12,903 nt of DNA from an uncultured Lysobacteraceae bacterium (GTDB lineage: Bacteria; Pseudomonadota; Gammaproteobacteria; Xanthomonadales; Rhodanobacteraceae). How positions within the stretch are numbered: position 1 is the first letter of the stretch; each line of letters starts with the position of its first letter. Positions 1 to 6,972 of the stretch are shown one piece after another. Made by a program: the position numbers and the translations under genes. The notes beneath the pieces were generated by a model. That model was not told where the DNA came from. It saw only the letters and a list, made by a program, of their open reading frames with translations, and ran no database searches. The stretch covers positions 1 through 12,903 of the forward strand of contig CAMLSI010000097.1 in NCBI GenBank assembly GCA_946482585.1. The letters are read 5' to 3'.

Positions 1-1
1 T

Positions 2-1783
2 GCGGCGGGCAATGTCGTGCAGCTCGCGCTGCCGGACGGCAGCAGCGTGCTGCATCGGATTTCCGCGGCGCCCGCCGCCGCCGCGCCGCGCGAGATCGTG
101 CTCGATGCGGCGCTCGACTTCGGCCACGGCGCCGGCAGCGCGCTGGTGGAACGCACGCCGTTGTTCGACGTACGCGCGCTCGACCCCGGCGCATGGGGCA
201 ACCGCCTGTGGATCTCGTGCCGCCACGAAGCGCAGGGACTCGCGAGCAACACCGAAGTCCTGACGGCCAACCCGCCGCCGGGACCGGGCCTGTTCTCGTC
301 GATGCAGCTGACGACGCTGACCGGCATCGAGCCCGGCACCGTCATCGAAGTGCTCGACCCGGACGGCGCGCCGACGGCGCTGCCGCTGCTCAAAGTTCGC
401 GCGATCGACCGCACGTCGCGCACCTGCCTGTTCGATCTGCCCGGCATCACGCTCGCGCACATGGCGGCGCATGCCGCCGCGCAGATGGCCGGCCGCCGGC
501 TGCGCCTGCGCTCGCGCGAATTCTCGCTCGACGTCCTGCTGCGTCAGCGGCCCGACCCGGCCGTGCCGTCGCGCGACGACAACGTCATCGACGGCGAATC
601 GTTCCGCAACCTCTCGATGGACCCGCGCCACAGCCGCTATGTCGAACGCGTGCTCGGCACGACATTCGCGATCGGCGCCGACAACGACGACGCGGGCACG
701 CCGGTGCGCCGCTGGGACCGCCGCTCCGAAGGCGCGTCGAACTACGTGCGCGTGCGCGATCTCGCCGCGCCGGCCGCGCGCGAGGCGATCCGTCTCGGAC
801 CCGAAGCGTTGACGGACACACTGCCTTCGGGCCTCGTGCGGCCCGCGCGCCATCCGTTCGGCGGCGGTGTGGACAATGCGAACCTGATGGGCGACGCGAT
901 GTACGTCGGCATCGACAGCAACGAGCCGGCCGACCGCCGCGGCATCTACACGCTGAAGAACCTGCAGACCGTCGCGCTCGTCGCGGCGCCGGGACAGACC
1001 ACGGTGCGCGTGCAGCAGGCACTGATCGACCACTGCGAGGAAATGCGCTACCGCTTCGCCGTGATCGACGGGCCGCCGCCCGACAACGACACGCTCGCCG
1101 ACGTACAGAACCAGCGCCAGCTCTACGACACGAAGTACGCCGCGCTGTATCACCCGTGGCTGACGATCCCGGATCCGTTCCCGACGAACCTCGCGAACAT
1201 CCGGCAGTACCCGGTGCCGCCGTCCGGCCACGTGCTCGGCGTCTACGCGCGCGTCGACAACGAGCGCGGCGTTCACAAGGCGCCGGCGAACGAAGCGCTG
1301 CGCGGCCTGACCGGTCTCACGCGCTACTTCACCAAGGGCGAGCAGGACATCCTCAATCCCTACCCCGTGCACGTCAACGTGATTCGCGACTTCCGCCCCA
1401 ACAACCGCGGCATCCGTGTCTGGGGTGCGCGCTGCATCACCAGCGACAACGACTACAAGTACGTCAACGTGCGTCGGCTGCTGATCTTCCTCGAGGACTC
1501 GATCGACCGCGGCCTGCAGTGGGTCGTGTTCGAGCCGAACGCCGATCCCCTGTGGGCGCGCGTGCGCCGCAGCGTCGCGAACTTCCTGACCACCGTGTGG
1601 CGCAACGGCGCGCTCGAAGGCACGACGGCGGAGCAGGCGTTCTTCGTCAAGTGCGACCGCACGACGATGACGCGCGACGACATCGACAACGGACGTCTCG
1701 TCTGCGTGATCGGCATCGCGCCGGTCAAGCCCGCCGAATTCGTCATCGTCCGCATCGGTCTGTGGACCGCGGATGCCGCATAA
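2..1783 (+). CDS. Contractile tail sheath protein 1 (5'-truncated by window edge)
   Basis: This is the C-terminal 593 residues of a tail sheath subunit, the outer contractile cylinder of an injection particle. The frame is open from base 2 with no good start. The first GTG, at 17, lies inside conserved sequence and has no ribosome site, so the true start is upstream. Seen in the sequence: a middle block with DPGAWGNRL (about 178-204), which resembles ANSAGTWGNAL in the second sheath at 2248. The C-terminal sheath domain carries GIRVWGAR, then YVNVRRLLIFLEDSID and WVVFEPNAD (about 1408-1545), and ends FVIVRIGLW. These are strong hallmarks of the eCIS/phage tail sheath family. A stretch at about 1045-1180 (EEMRYRFAVIDGPPPDN, YAALYHPWL) also fits the family. 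It is followed after 15 bases by the tube gene, the usual sheath-then-tube order. The large size and strong conservation suggest the major sheath. The family call is very secure; the role as major sheath is inferred. Confidence 0.95.
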   Translation, partial: AAGNVVQLALPDGSSVLHRISAAPAAAAPREIVLDAALDFGHGAGSALVERTPLFDVRALDPGAWGNRLWISCRHEAQGLASNTEVLTANPPPGPGLFSSMQLTTLTGIEPGTVIEVLDPDGAPTALPLLKVRAIDRTSRTCLFDLPGITLAHMAAHAAAQMAGRRLRLRSREFSLDVLLRQRPDPAVPSRDDNVIDGESFRNLSMDPRHSRYVERVLGTTFAIGADNDDAGTPVRRWDRRSEGASNYVRVRDLAAPAAREAIRLGPEALTDTLPSGLVRPARHPFGGGVDNANLMGDAMYVGIDSNEPADRRGIYTLKNLQTVALVAAPGQTTVRVQQALIDHCEEMRYRFAVIDGPPPDNDTLADVQNQRQLYDTKYAALYHPWLTIPDPFPTNLANIRQYPVPPSGHVLGVYARVDNERGVHKAPANEALRGLTGLTRYFTKGEQDILNPYPVHVNVIRDFRPNNRGIRVWGARCITSDNDYKYVNVRRLLIFLEDSIDRGLQWVVFEPNADPLWARVRRSVANFLTTVWRNGALEGTTAEQAFFVKCDRTTMTRDDIDNGRLVCVIGIAPVKPAEFVIVRIGLWTADAA

Positions 1784-1787
1784 CGAC

Positions 1788-1793
1788 AGGAGA
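1788..1793 (+). promoter_or_regulatory. Shine-Dalgarno site for tube gene
   Basis: AGGAGA lies 5 bases before the ATG at 1799, in the short gap after the sheath stop codon. It is one of the strongest ribosome sites in the window, which fits a tube protein needed in many copies per particle. Confidence 0.75.
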
Positions 1794-1798
1794 CGCAC

Positions 1799-2248
1799 AT
1801 GCCCACCGACATCCGCATCGACCCGTTCCGAGGATTCAATTTCCGCGTCGAAATCGACGGCCTTCCCGTCGCCGCGTTCAGTGAAGTCGGCGGCCTGACC
1901 GCCGAAGGCGATCCGGTCGACTACCGCGAAGGCACCGACCTGAAGAACTCGGTGCGCAAGCTGCCCGCGCTGCGCAAGTACGCGATGCTCAGCTGCAAGC
2001 GCGGCTACGTGCAGGACGACACGCTGTGGCGCTGGTACCAGCGCATCGCGAACGGCGAGAACGACCGCCGCAACGGCAGCATCGTGCTGATGAACGAAGC
2101 GCATCGCGACGTCATGCGCTGGAACTTCGAGAACGGCTGGATCAACAAGATCGAAGGGCCGTCGCTCAACGCGAGCGGCAACGAAGTCGCGATCGAGGCG
2201 ATGGAGATCTGCCACGAAGCGCTGACCTTCGAGCTCGAGACCGCGTGA
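1799..2248 (+). CDS. Tail tube protein 1 (gp19/Afp1-like)
   Basis: This 149-residue protein is of the T4 gp19-like / conserved phage tail region family, which stacks as hexamers to form the inner tube inside the sheath. Seen: the N-terminal signature FRGFNFRVEIDG (residues 10-21), then AFSEVGGLTAEGD (about 26-38), a basic SCKRGY segment followed by WRWYQRI (about 65-83), and the closing strand NEVAIEAMEICHEALTFE (about 128-145). The length is typical of the family (about 145-155). The ATG at 1799 is chosen because a strong AGGAGA sits just upstream and the next residues begin the tube fold. The stop TGA (2246-2248) overlaps the ATG of the next sheath by one base (TGATG), which suggests reinitiation. 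It lies between two sheath genes. This is probably the main tube subunit, since it lacks the insertions seen in the second tube protein. Confidence 0.95.
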   Translation: MPTDIRIDPFRGFNFRVEIDGLPVAAFSEVGGLTAEGDPVDYREGTDLKNSVRKLPALRKYAMLSCKRGYVQDDTLWRWYQRIANGENDRRNGSIVLMNEAHRDVMRWNFENGWINKIEGPSLNASGNEVAIEAMEICHEALTFELETA

Positions 2249-4239
2249 TGCGCCCGAACCGGCCCGGTGTCTACGTCGAACGGACCGACGCGTCGCGCGG
2301 CGAAGGCGCGCTGCTGCGCACCGACGTCGCCGGCTTCGTCGGCATCGCCGAGCGCGGGCCGCGCGACACGCCGGTGCCGGTCGAATCGATGCGCCAGTTC
2401 GTGGCGCAGTTCGGCGCATGTACCGGCGCCGGCTATCTCGCCTACGCCGTGCGCGGCTTCTTCGAGAACGGCGGCCGGCGCTGCTGGTGCGTGCGCGTCG
2501 CGAGCAACGACCCGGCGCACGGCGCGCAGGCAGCGTCGACACCGCTGCTCGACGCGAACGGCGACGTCCCGCTCGTGCTGCGCGCGAATTCCGCCGGCAC
2601 GTGGGGCAACGCACTGACCGTCGAATGGTCGGCATCGGGCCGCCGCGTCGCCGTCGCCGCGACAGCGGACACGACGCAGTACTCCCGCGTCGACGACACG
2701 ACCGGCTTCGCCGCCGGCGATCTCGTCGCGATCGAACAGGGCGCGGTCACCGCGACGCGCGTGATCGTCGACGTCGATGCGCGCGCGCGGCGGCTGTACT
2801 GGGTCCACGACCGTCCCGAACGGCGCGGCGCATGGGACAGTCCGCTGTCCGGCTTCGCCGCCGCGCAACCGCTGCGCATCACGCGCCTCGCATACGCCCT
2901 GACGGTGCGTGCGTCGGGCCGCGTCGCGGCCGCGTACGCCGATCTGCATCTCGTGCCCGACCATCCGCGCTACATCGGCCGCGTGCTTGCACCGGTCGAC
3001 TACGACACGCGCCGCGCGAACGGGGTACCGCGCGCACCGGAGCTCGTCGTCGCCGAACCGCCCGACGGACTCGCGAGCGGCAACGCGCCGCTGCCGCTCG
3101 CGGTGCCGCTCGCGCGAGCGATGCCGCTCGCCGGCGGCCGCGACGGCCTCGCGCTGCTGGCGCCGTCCGACTTCGTCGGCGAACCGGCGTCGCCGCACGA
3201 CAGCGACATCGCACGCGCCGCGAAGCTTCGCGGCCTCGAAGCGCTCGCCGGCATCGACGAGATCGCGCTGCTGGCGATGCCCGACGTGCTGATCCGGCCG
3301 GAACCCGACCCCGAATACGCGCCGGTCGCGGTGCCGCGCCCCGATCCGTGCCGCGCGTGTCCCGCGCCGCCGGAACCCGTCGCACCGTTCGTACCGCCGG
3401 CTGCCATCGAACTGCCGCCGGCGTTCGACGACGAGACGATCGCGCGCCTGCAGTCGGCGCTGCTCGATCACTGCGAACGCCTCGGCGACCGCTTCGCCGT
3501 GCTGGCGCTGCCGCAGTCGCTCGCGACGCAGCCGTCGCAGTCGCGGCAGGCCGCCATCGCCTGGCGCGAACGCTACGACCAGCGCTGCGGCGCGCTGTAC
3601 GCGCCGTGGATCGCGGTGCTGGACCCGCGCACGACCGGCGTGCGCAGCATTCCTCCGTGCGGCCACGTGCTCGGCGCGATCGCCGCGACCGACCGCGCAC
3701 ACGGCGTGTTCCGCGCGCCCGGCAACGTCGCGCTCAACGGCGTCGTCGCGACCGTGCGCGAGCTCGACGACGCGGACCACGGCGAGTTCAACGATGCGTC
3801 GATCAACGCCGTGCGCGGCGAGTTCGGCCGCCCGTGCCTGATCGGCGGCGCGCGGACGCTGTCGTTCGATCCGCAGTGGCGGCACATCAGTGTCGTGCGG
3901 CTGATGCTGACGCTGAAGAAGGCGATCGACCTGTCGCTGCGCCCGGTCGTGTTCGAACCGAACGACGCGGCGACGCGGCATCGCGTCACGACGACGCTGC
4001 GCGGAATCCTCGGCGGATTCCACGCACGCGGCGCGTTCGCGGGCGCGACGGCCGACACGTCGTTCTTCGTGCGCTGCGACGACGACACGACGACGACGGC
4101 CGATCGCGACGCAGGCCGCCTGATCGCGCGCGTCGGCTTCGCGCCGGCCGCGCCGTGCGAATTCATCGTCCTGCGTGTCGGCCGCGAGCGCAACACGCTG
4201 ACGGTCGCGCTCGACGACGCGGCAGTGGTGGCGTCATGA
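2248..4239 (+). CDS. Contractile tail sheath protein 2, divergent, with Pro-rich CxxC insertion
   Basis: A complete 663-residue sheath paralogue. The ATG at 2248 is chosen because the protein then begins MRPNRPGVYVER, the classic sheath N-terminus; the open frame continues upstream but there overlaps the tube gene. Seen: an N-terminal domain with TDVAGFVGIAERGP (25-38) and YAVRGFFENGGRRCWC (66-81); the sheath core motif LAGGRDG (294-300); a proline-rich stretch at about 350-390 containing CRAC (368-371); and a C-terminal domain with IGGARTLS (532-539) and VVFEPND (567-573). The C-terminal domain is clearly less conserved than that of sheath 1 (for example RLMLTLKKAID in place of RLLIFLEDSID). 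Multiple sheath paralogues are usual in eCIS (Afp2, Afp3 and Afp4), where a minor form can sit at the baseplate or cap end. A specialised minor sheath role is inferred. No clear ribosome site precedes the start, so expression probably depends on coupling to the tube gene. Its stop overlaps the next start (ATGA). Confidence 0.94.
   Translation: MRPNRPGVYVERTDASRGEGALLRTDVAGFVGIAERGPRDTPVPVESMRQFVAQFGACTGAGYLAYAVRGFFENGGRRCWCVRVASNDPAHGAQAASTPLLDANGDVPLVLRANSAGTWGNALTVEWSASGRRVAVAATADTTQYSRVDDTTGFAAGDLVAIEQGAVTATRVIVDVDARARRLYWVHDRPERRGAWDSPLSGFAAAQPLRITRLAYALTVRASGRVAAAYADLHLVPDHPRYIGRVLAPVDYDTRRANGVPRAPELVVAEPPDGLASGNAPLPLAVPLARAMPLAGGRDGLALLAPSDFVGEPASPHDSDIARAAKLRGLEALAGIDEIALLAMPDVLIRPEPDPEYAPVAVPRPDPCRACPAPPEPVAPFVPPAAIELPPAFDDETIARLQSALLDHCERLGDRFAVLALPQSLATQPSQSRQAAIAWRERYDQRCGALYAPWIAVLDPRTTGVRSIPPCGHVLGAIAATDRAHGVFRAPGNVALNGVVATVRELDDADHGEFNDASINAVRGEFGRPCLIGGARTLSFDPQWRHISVVRLMLTLKKAIDLSLRPVVFEPNDAATRHRVTTTLRGILGGFHARGAFAGATADTSFFVRCDDDTTTTADRDAGRLIARVGFAPAAPCEFIVLRVGRERNTLTVALDDAAVVAS
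3295..3420 (+). other. Proline-rich CxxC linker inside sheath 2
   Basis: Residues about 350-391 of sheath 2 are dominated by Pro, Ala, Glu and Val and contain one CxxC pair (Cys368, Cys371). The stretch separates the LAGGRDG-bearing core domain from the FDDETIARLQ helix region and looks like an exposed flexible loop. The matching region of sheath 1 (around 1000-1100) shows no such linker. It may be displayed on the particle surface, but nothing in the sequence proves a function. Confidence 0.6.
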
Positions 4240-4790
4240 GCATCGGCGCCCGCCTCGACCCGCTGCTCGCGTACAACTTCCAGGTCAGCCTGATCGATGC
4301 GCAGGCGACCTCCGCCGGCGCCGTCACGTCGATCGCGTTGTCCCCGGTCGTCGCCAATCCGCTCGCGGGCTTCAATGAATGCAGCGGTCTCGAAGCGACG
4401 CTCGACGTCGAGAAATACGAGGAAGGCGGCAACAACGGCACGGTGCTCCTGTTCCCGAAGCGCCACAAATACGGCGAGATCACGCTGCGCCGGGGCGCGG
4501 CCGTGAATCACGACCTGTTCCACTGGTTCTACAACGTGAGCCAGGGCGTCGTGCTGCGCAAGGACGGCGTGATCACGCTGCTCGACGCGCGGCACCGTCC
4601 GCACACGGCATGGGGCTTCCGGCGCGGACTGCCGGTGAAGTTCAGTGCGCCCACGTTCAACGCGCAGCAGAACGCGGTCGCGATCGAGTCGATCACGATC
4701 GCGCACGAAGGCCTGTACCTGCTCGACGGCGCATCCGGCCTCGCGGCCGCGGTCGGCGGCGTCGTCGATGCGATCGGAGACCTCTTTTGA
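4236..4790 (+). CDS. Tail tube protein 2 (Afp5-like)
   Basis: This 184-residue protein is a second member of the tail tube family, longer than tube 1. Seen: DPLLAYNFQVSL (8-19), matching the FNFRVEIDG start of tube 1; then an insertion of about 25 residues (20-45) before FNECSGLEATLDVEKYEEGG (46-65); KRHKYGEITLRRG (75-87); FHWFYNVSQG (95-104); and the closing strand NAVAIESITIAHEGLYLL (146-163). A Gly/Ala/Val-rich, hydrophobic tail follows (164-184), which tube 1 lacks. In Afp/PVC-type systems a second tube-like protein at this position joins the tube to the baseplate hub, and that adaptor role is inferred here. The ATG at 4236 overlaps the sheath 2 stop (ATGA), with no strong ribosome site, so translation is probably coupled. 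The stop overlaps the TTG start of the next gene. Confidence 0.93.
   Translation: MSIGARLDPLLAYNFQVSLIDAQATSAGAVTSIALSPVVANPLAGFNECSGLEATLDVEKYEEGGNNGTVLLFPKRHKYGEITLRRGAAVNHDLFHWFYNVSQGVVLRKDGVITLLDARHRPHTAWGFRRGLPVKFSAPTFNAQQNAVAIESITIAHEGLYLLDGASGLAAAVGGVVDAIGDLF
4776..4780 (+). promoter_or_regulatory. Ribosome site deciding the TTG start at 4787
   Basis: GGAGA sits 6 bases before the TTG at 4787, inside the end of the tube 2 gene. No ATG or GTG in the correct frame is equally well placed; the first in-frame ATG, at 4853, would remove 22 residues. This supports the unusual TTG start. Confidence 0.6.
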
Positions 4791-4993
4791 GCACGCAGAT
4801 CATCGTCGATGAAGTGGTCAGCCGGCTGCATGCCGTCGACGGCGGCAGCGCGATGTCGGCCGACGCGGTGCGTCAGCTGATCGACGCCGTGCTGCCGGCG
4901 GTGCGCGACATGATCGAGCACGAGCGCCGCGTGGCCGGCGAACGCGCGATCGACAACGGCTACGCCGACAAGCTGGACGGAGGCGCGCGATGA
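4787..4993 (+). CDS. Small eCIS structural protein, Afp6-position, TTG start
   Basis: A 68-residue acidic, mostly helical protein, read from a TTG at 4787 that overlaps the tube 2 stop (TTGA) and has GGAGA 6 bases upstream. Seen: TQIIVDEVVSRLHAVDG (3-19), helix AVRQLIDAVLPAVRDMIEHE (27-46), then a charged tail rich in Arg, Asp and Glu. No signal peptide, membrane segment or cysteine is visible. Small proteins of 50-80 residues between the second tube gene and the LysM gene recur in eCIS loci, where this slot is called Afp6. Their function is poorly known; an assembly or baseplate accessory role is the usual guess. Its own stop overlaps the next ATG (ATGA), and a GGAGG at 4979-4983 lies within its end. 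The gene is real by position, coupling and helix pattern; the function is not established. Confidence 0.8.
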   Translation: MSTQIIVDEVVSRLHAVDGGSAMSADAVRQLIDAVLPAVRDMIEHERRVAGERAIDNGYADKLDGGAR

Positions 4994-5685
4994 GCATTCC
5001 GGTCAAGGGTCAGCTGTGGATCGAGGTCGGCGAGAACGACTTCGATATCGTCGAGGTGCAGTTCAACCCGACCGAACTTTCGTTCGAGAAGAACACGCAG
5101 CTCGCCGAAATCAACATCCCCGGTCTCGACGCACCGATCCAGCAGTTCGTGCGCGGCCAGGCCGAGCGGCTGACGCTCGAGCTGTTCTGCGACACGACCG
5201 AGGACGGCATCGGCGCGAACGCGCGCTCCGTCACCGCGGAGACGGACAAGTTCTTCCAGCTCGTCAAGATCATTCCGACGCTGCACGCGCCGCCCGTGGT
5301 CACGTTCTCCTGGCACGACGAGTTTCCCGGCAACCGTCTCGGCGAACAGTGGGGCAACCAGCGGCGCACGAGCTTCACCGGCATGGCCGAGAGCGTGCGG
5401 CAGAAATTCACGATGTTCAGCCCGGAAGGCGTACCGCTGCGCGCGACCGTCACGCTGGTGCTGCGTGAGTGGCGGCCGATCGAGCAGCAGTTCAACGAGC
5501 TCAATCTGTCGTCGCCCGATCGCACACACGCGCACGTGCTCGCGGCCGGCGAAACACTCAGCGCGATCGCCGCGCGCTACTACGAACGTCCGGGCCTGTG
5601 GCGGCCGATCGCCGAGGCGAACGGCATCGACGATCCGCGCCGCCTGACGCCGGGCGCGATCCTCCTGATTCCCGCGCAGCGCTGA
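4990..5685 (+). CDS. LysM-containing baseplate/tube-adaptor protein (Afp7-like)
   Basis: A 231-residue protein that in contractile particles joins the tube to the baseplate hub (T4 gp53/gp54 or Afp7-like role, inferred). Seen: an N-terminal beta-rich domain with VEVQFNPTELSFEKN (21-35), the FNP-TE motif typical of eCIS LysM baseplate proteins; LTLELFCDTTEDG (61-73); PPVVTFSWHD (101-110); then a C-terminal LysM domain at about 181-228 (AHVLAAGETLSAIAARYY, WRPIAEANGI, then LTPGAILLIP). The LysM here is the usual baseplate element and need not bind cell wall. No signal peptide is present, as expected for a particle part assembled in the cytoplasm. The ATG at 4990 overlaps the previous stop (ATGA) and has GGAGG 6 bases upstream. 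The gpD-like hub follows after 4 bases. Confidence 0.95.
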   Translation: MSIPVKGQLWIEVGENDFDIVEVQFNPTELSFEKNTQLAEINIPGLDAPIQQFVRGQAERLTLELFCDTTEDGIGANARSVTAETDKFFQLVKIIPTLHAPPVVTFSWHDEFPGNRLGEQWGNQRRTSFTGMAESVRQKFTMFSPEGVPLRATVTLVLREWRPIEQQFNELNLSSPDRTHAHVLAAGETLSAIAARYYERPGLWRPIAEANGIDDPRRLTPGAILLIPAQR

Positions 5686-5689
5686 CGCC

Positions 5690-6931
5690 ATGTCCGACGC
5701 CGAGCCCACCTACGCCACGCTCACCGACGAATCGTCGGGCCGCGCGCGCGGTTTCCGCGTGCCGCGCTTCGAGCTGCTGATCGACGGCGTCGCGCCGCCG
5801 AACGATGTACTGCGCGACATCGTCGAGCTCACGTACAAGGACAACGTCGAGCAGATCGACGGCTTCGAGCTCGTCGTCGCGAACTGGGACGCGCACCGCC
5901 GGCGTTTCAAGTACGTCGGCTCCGAAGGCGACGGCCGCGACGACGACGCGACGGTCAAGGCGCTGCAGACGATCTTCGAGCCGTGCCAGAAGAAAGTGAC
6001 GCTGCGGCTCGGCTACAGCGGCGAGCTCACCGACATGATGACCGGCAATTTCACGACGATGGAGCCGAACTTCACGTCGGGCGGTCCGCATACGCTCGCG
6101 GTGCGCGGACTCAACATGCTGCACCGCCTGCGCCGGAAGAAGTACGACGGCAAGTGGCACGAGACGACCGACAGCAAGATCGCGAAAAGCTTCGACGGCC
6201 TCGTCGACTCGGAATGGAAGAACTCCGGCCAGGACGCGCGGCGCATTCCGATGCGGATCGAGGTCGACCCGAACGCCGAAGAACCGCAGATCACGTTCGT
6301 CGGCCAGAAGAACGAATGCGACATCGACTTCCTGTGGCGGCGCGCACGCGTGCGCGGCTACGTCGTCGAAGTGCGCCGCCGCCCGAAAGGCGATGCGTTC
6401 GAGGAGTATCTGTTCTTCGGGCGTTCGACTGCCGGCGGCCCGGCGCCGTACCGGCTCGACTTCGGCCGCGGCCTGATCGACGTCAAGGTCACGCTGACGA
6501 CGGCGAACCAGGTCAAGAAGGTCACCGTACGCGGCTGGGACCGCGCGGCGCAGAAAGCGATCGAAGAAAGCGTCGACTGGAACGACAAGGAACTGCGCAA
6601 GCTCAATCCGAGCCTCGCCGAGATCGTCATGCAGTGCGACCCGCGCGAAGAGCGCGTCGTCACGCGGCCGGTCTTCACGAAGGCCGAGGCGAAGGCCGCT
6701 GCGCGCTCGATCCTGCGCGGCAATGCGCAGGAGCTCGTCAAGGCGACGGGCAGCGTCGTCGGCCTGCCCTACCTGCGCGCCGGCTCGCGCATCCGGCTCG
6801 GCGGCATCGGCGCGCGGCTCTCGGGCGAGTACTTCGTCACCGAGACCACGCACACGCTCAACAACTCCGGCTACGTCACACGTTTCACCGCACGGCGCGA
6901 AGACCCCGACACCGGCGAGAGGCTCACCTGA
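5690..6931 (+). CDS. gpD-like baseplate hub protein (VgrG/Afp8 N-terminal half)
   Basis: A 413-residue protein of the phage late control D / T4 gp27-like hub family. In contractile particles this trimer forms the ring at the tube end from which the spike hangs. Seen: GFRVPRFELLIDG (21-33), TYKDNVEQIDGFELVVANWD (48-67), LRLGYSGELTDMMTGN (105-120) followed by GGPHTLAVRG (131-140), an array matching gpD-family hubs. The C-terminal part has PYLRAGSRIRLGGIGARLSGEYFVTETTH (about 361-390), the usual final hub beta domain. It lacks the OB-fold and needle, which lie in a separate gene at 6969, so the VgrG-like unit is split in two. No clear ribosome site precedes the ATG at 5690; it lies 4 bases after the LysM stop, so coupling is likely. 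The stop TGA overlaps an ATG at 6931 that begins a 13-residue relay ORF. Confidence 0.94.
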   Translation: MSDAEPTYATLTDESSGRARGFRVPRFELLIDGVAPPNDVLRDIVELTYKDNVEQIDGFELVVANWDAHRRRFKYVGSEGDGRDDDATVKALQTIFEPCQKKVTLRLGYSGELTDMMTGNFTTMEPNFTSGGPHTLAVRGLNMLHRLRRKKYDGKWHETTDSKIAKSFDGLVDSEWKNSGQDARRIPMRIEVDPNAEEPQITFVGQKNECDIDFLWRRARVRGYVVEVRRRPKGDAFEEYLFFGRSTAGGPAPYRLDFGRGLIDVKVTLTTANQVKKVTVRGWDRAAQKAIEESVDWNDKELRKLNPSLAEIVMQCDPREERVVTRPVFTKAEAKAAARSILRGNAQELVKATGSVVGLPYLRAGSRIRLGGIGARLSGEYFVTETTHTLNNSGYVTRFTARREDPDTGERLT

Positions 6932-6972
6932 TGACGCACCACGCATCCCAACGACGCGGGAGCACGCCATGA
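6931..6972 (+). other. 13-residue mini-ORF bridging the two spike genes
   Basis: An ATG at 6931 overlaps the hub stop by one base (TGATG). It opens 13 codons (MTHHASQRRGSTP) whose stop TGA (6970-6972) overlaps the ATG of the spike gene at 6969 (ATGA). The peptide resembles no protein I know and is unlikely to have its own role. Its exact fit between both overlaps suggests a relay that lets ribosomes cross the 37-base gap, but chance cannot be excluded. Confidence 0.35.
6958..6962 (+). promoter_or_regulatory. Ribosome site for gpV-like spike gene
   Basis: GGGAG lies 6 bases before the ATG at 6969. The spike frame is open far upstream, but there it overlaps the hub gene; this site plus the MTDRERSQG start just before the OB-fold decide the start. 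Confidence 0.6.

Noticed and set aside
17..19. GTG at 17 as the start of sheath 1
   Set aside because: The frame is open to the window edge, no ribosome site precedes it, and the usual N-terminal sheath domain is missing, so the true start is upstream.
2005..4023. A 672-codon open frame on the minus strand, antisense to tube 1 and sheath 2
   Set aside because: It is rich in Arg and Ala with low-complexity character, matches no family, and lies antisense to a clear sheath gene. The GC-rich third positions of the real gene remove stops from this frame.
2418..4235. Upstream extension of the tube 2 frame to 2418
   Set aside because: It is out-of-frame shadow over sheath 2. The tube fold begins right after the ATG at 4236.
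5530..5680. LysM domain as evidence of a secreted cell-wall hydrolase
   Set aside because: No signal peptide or catalytic domain is present. LysM is a standard part of this baseplate protein family.
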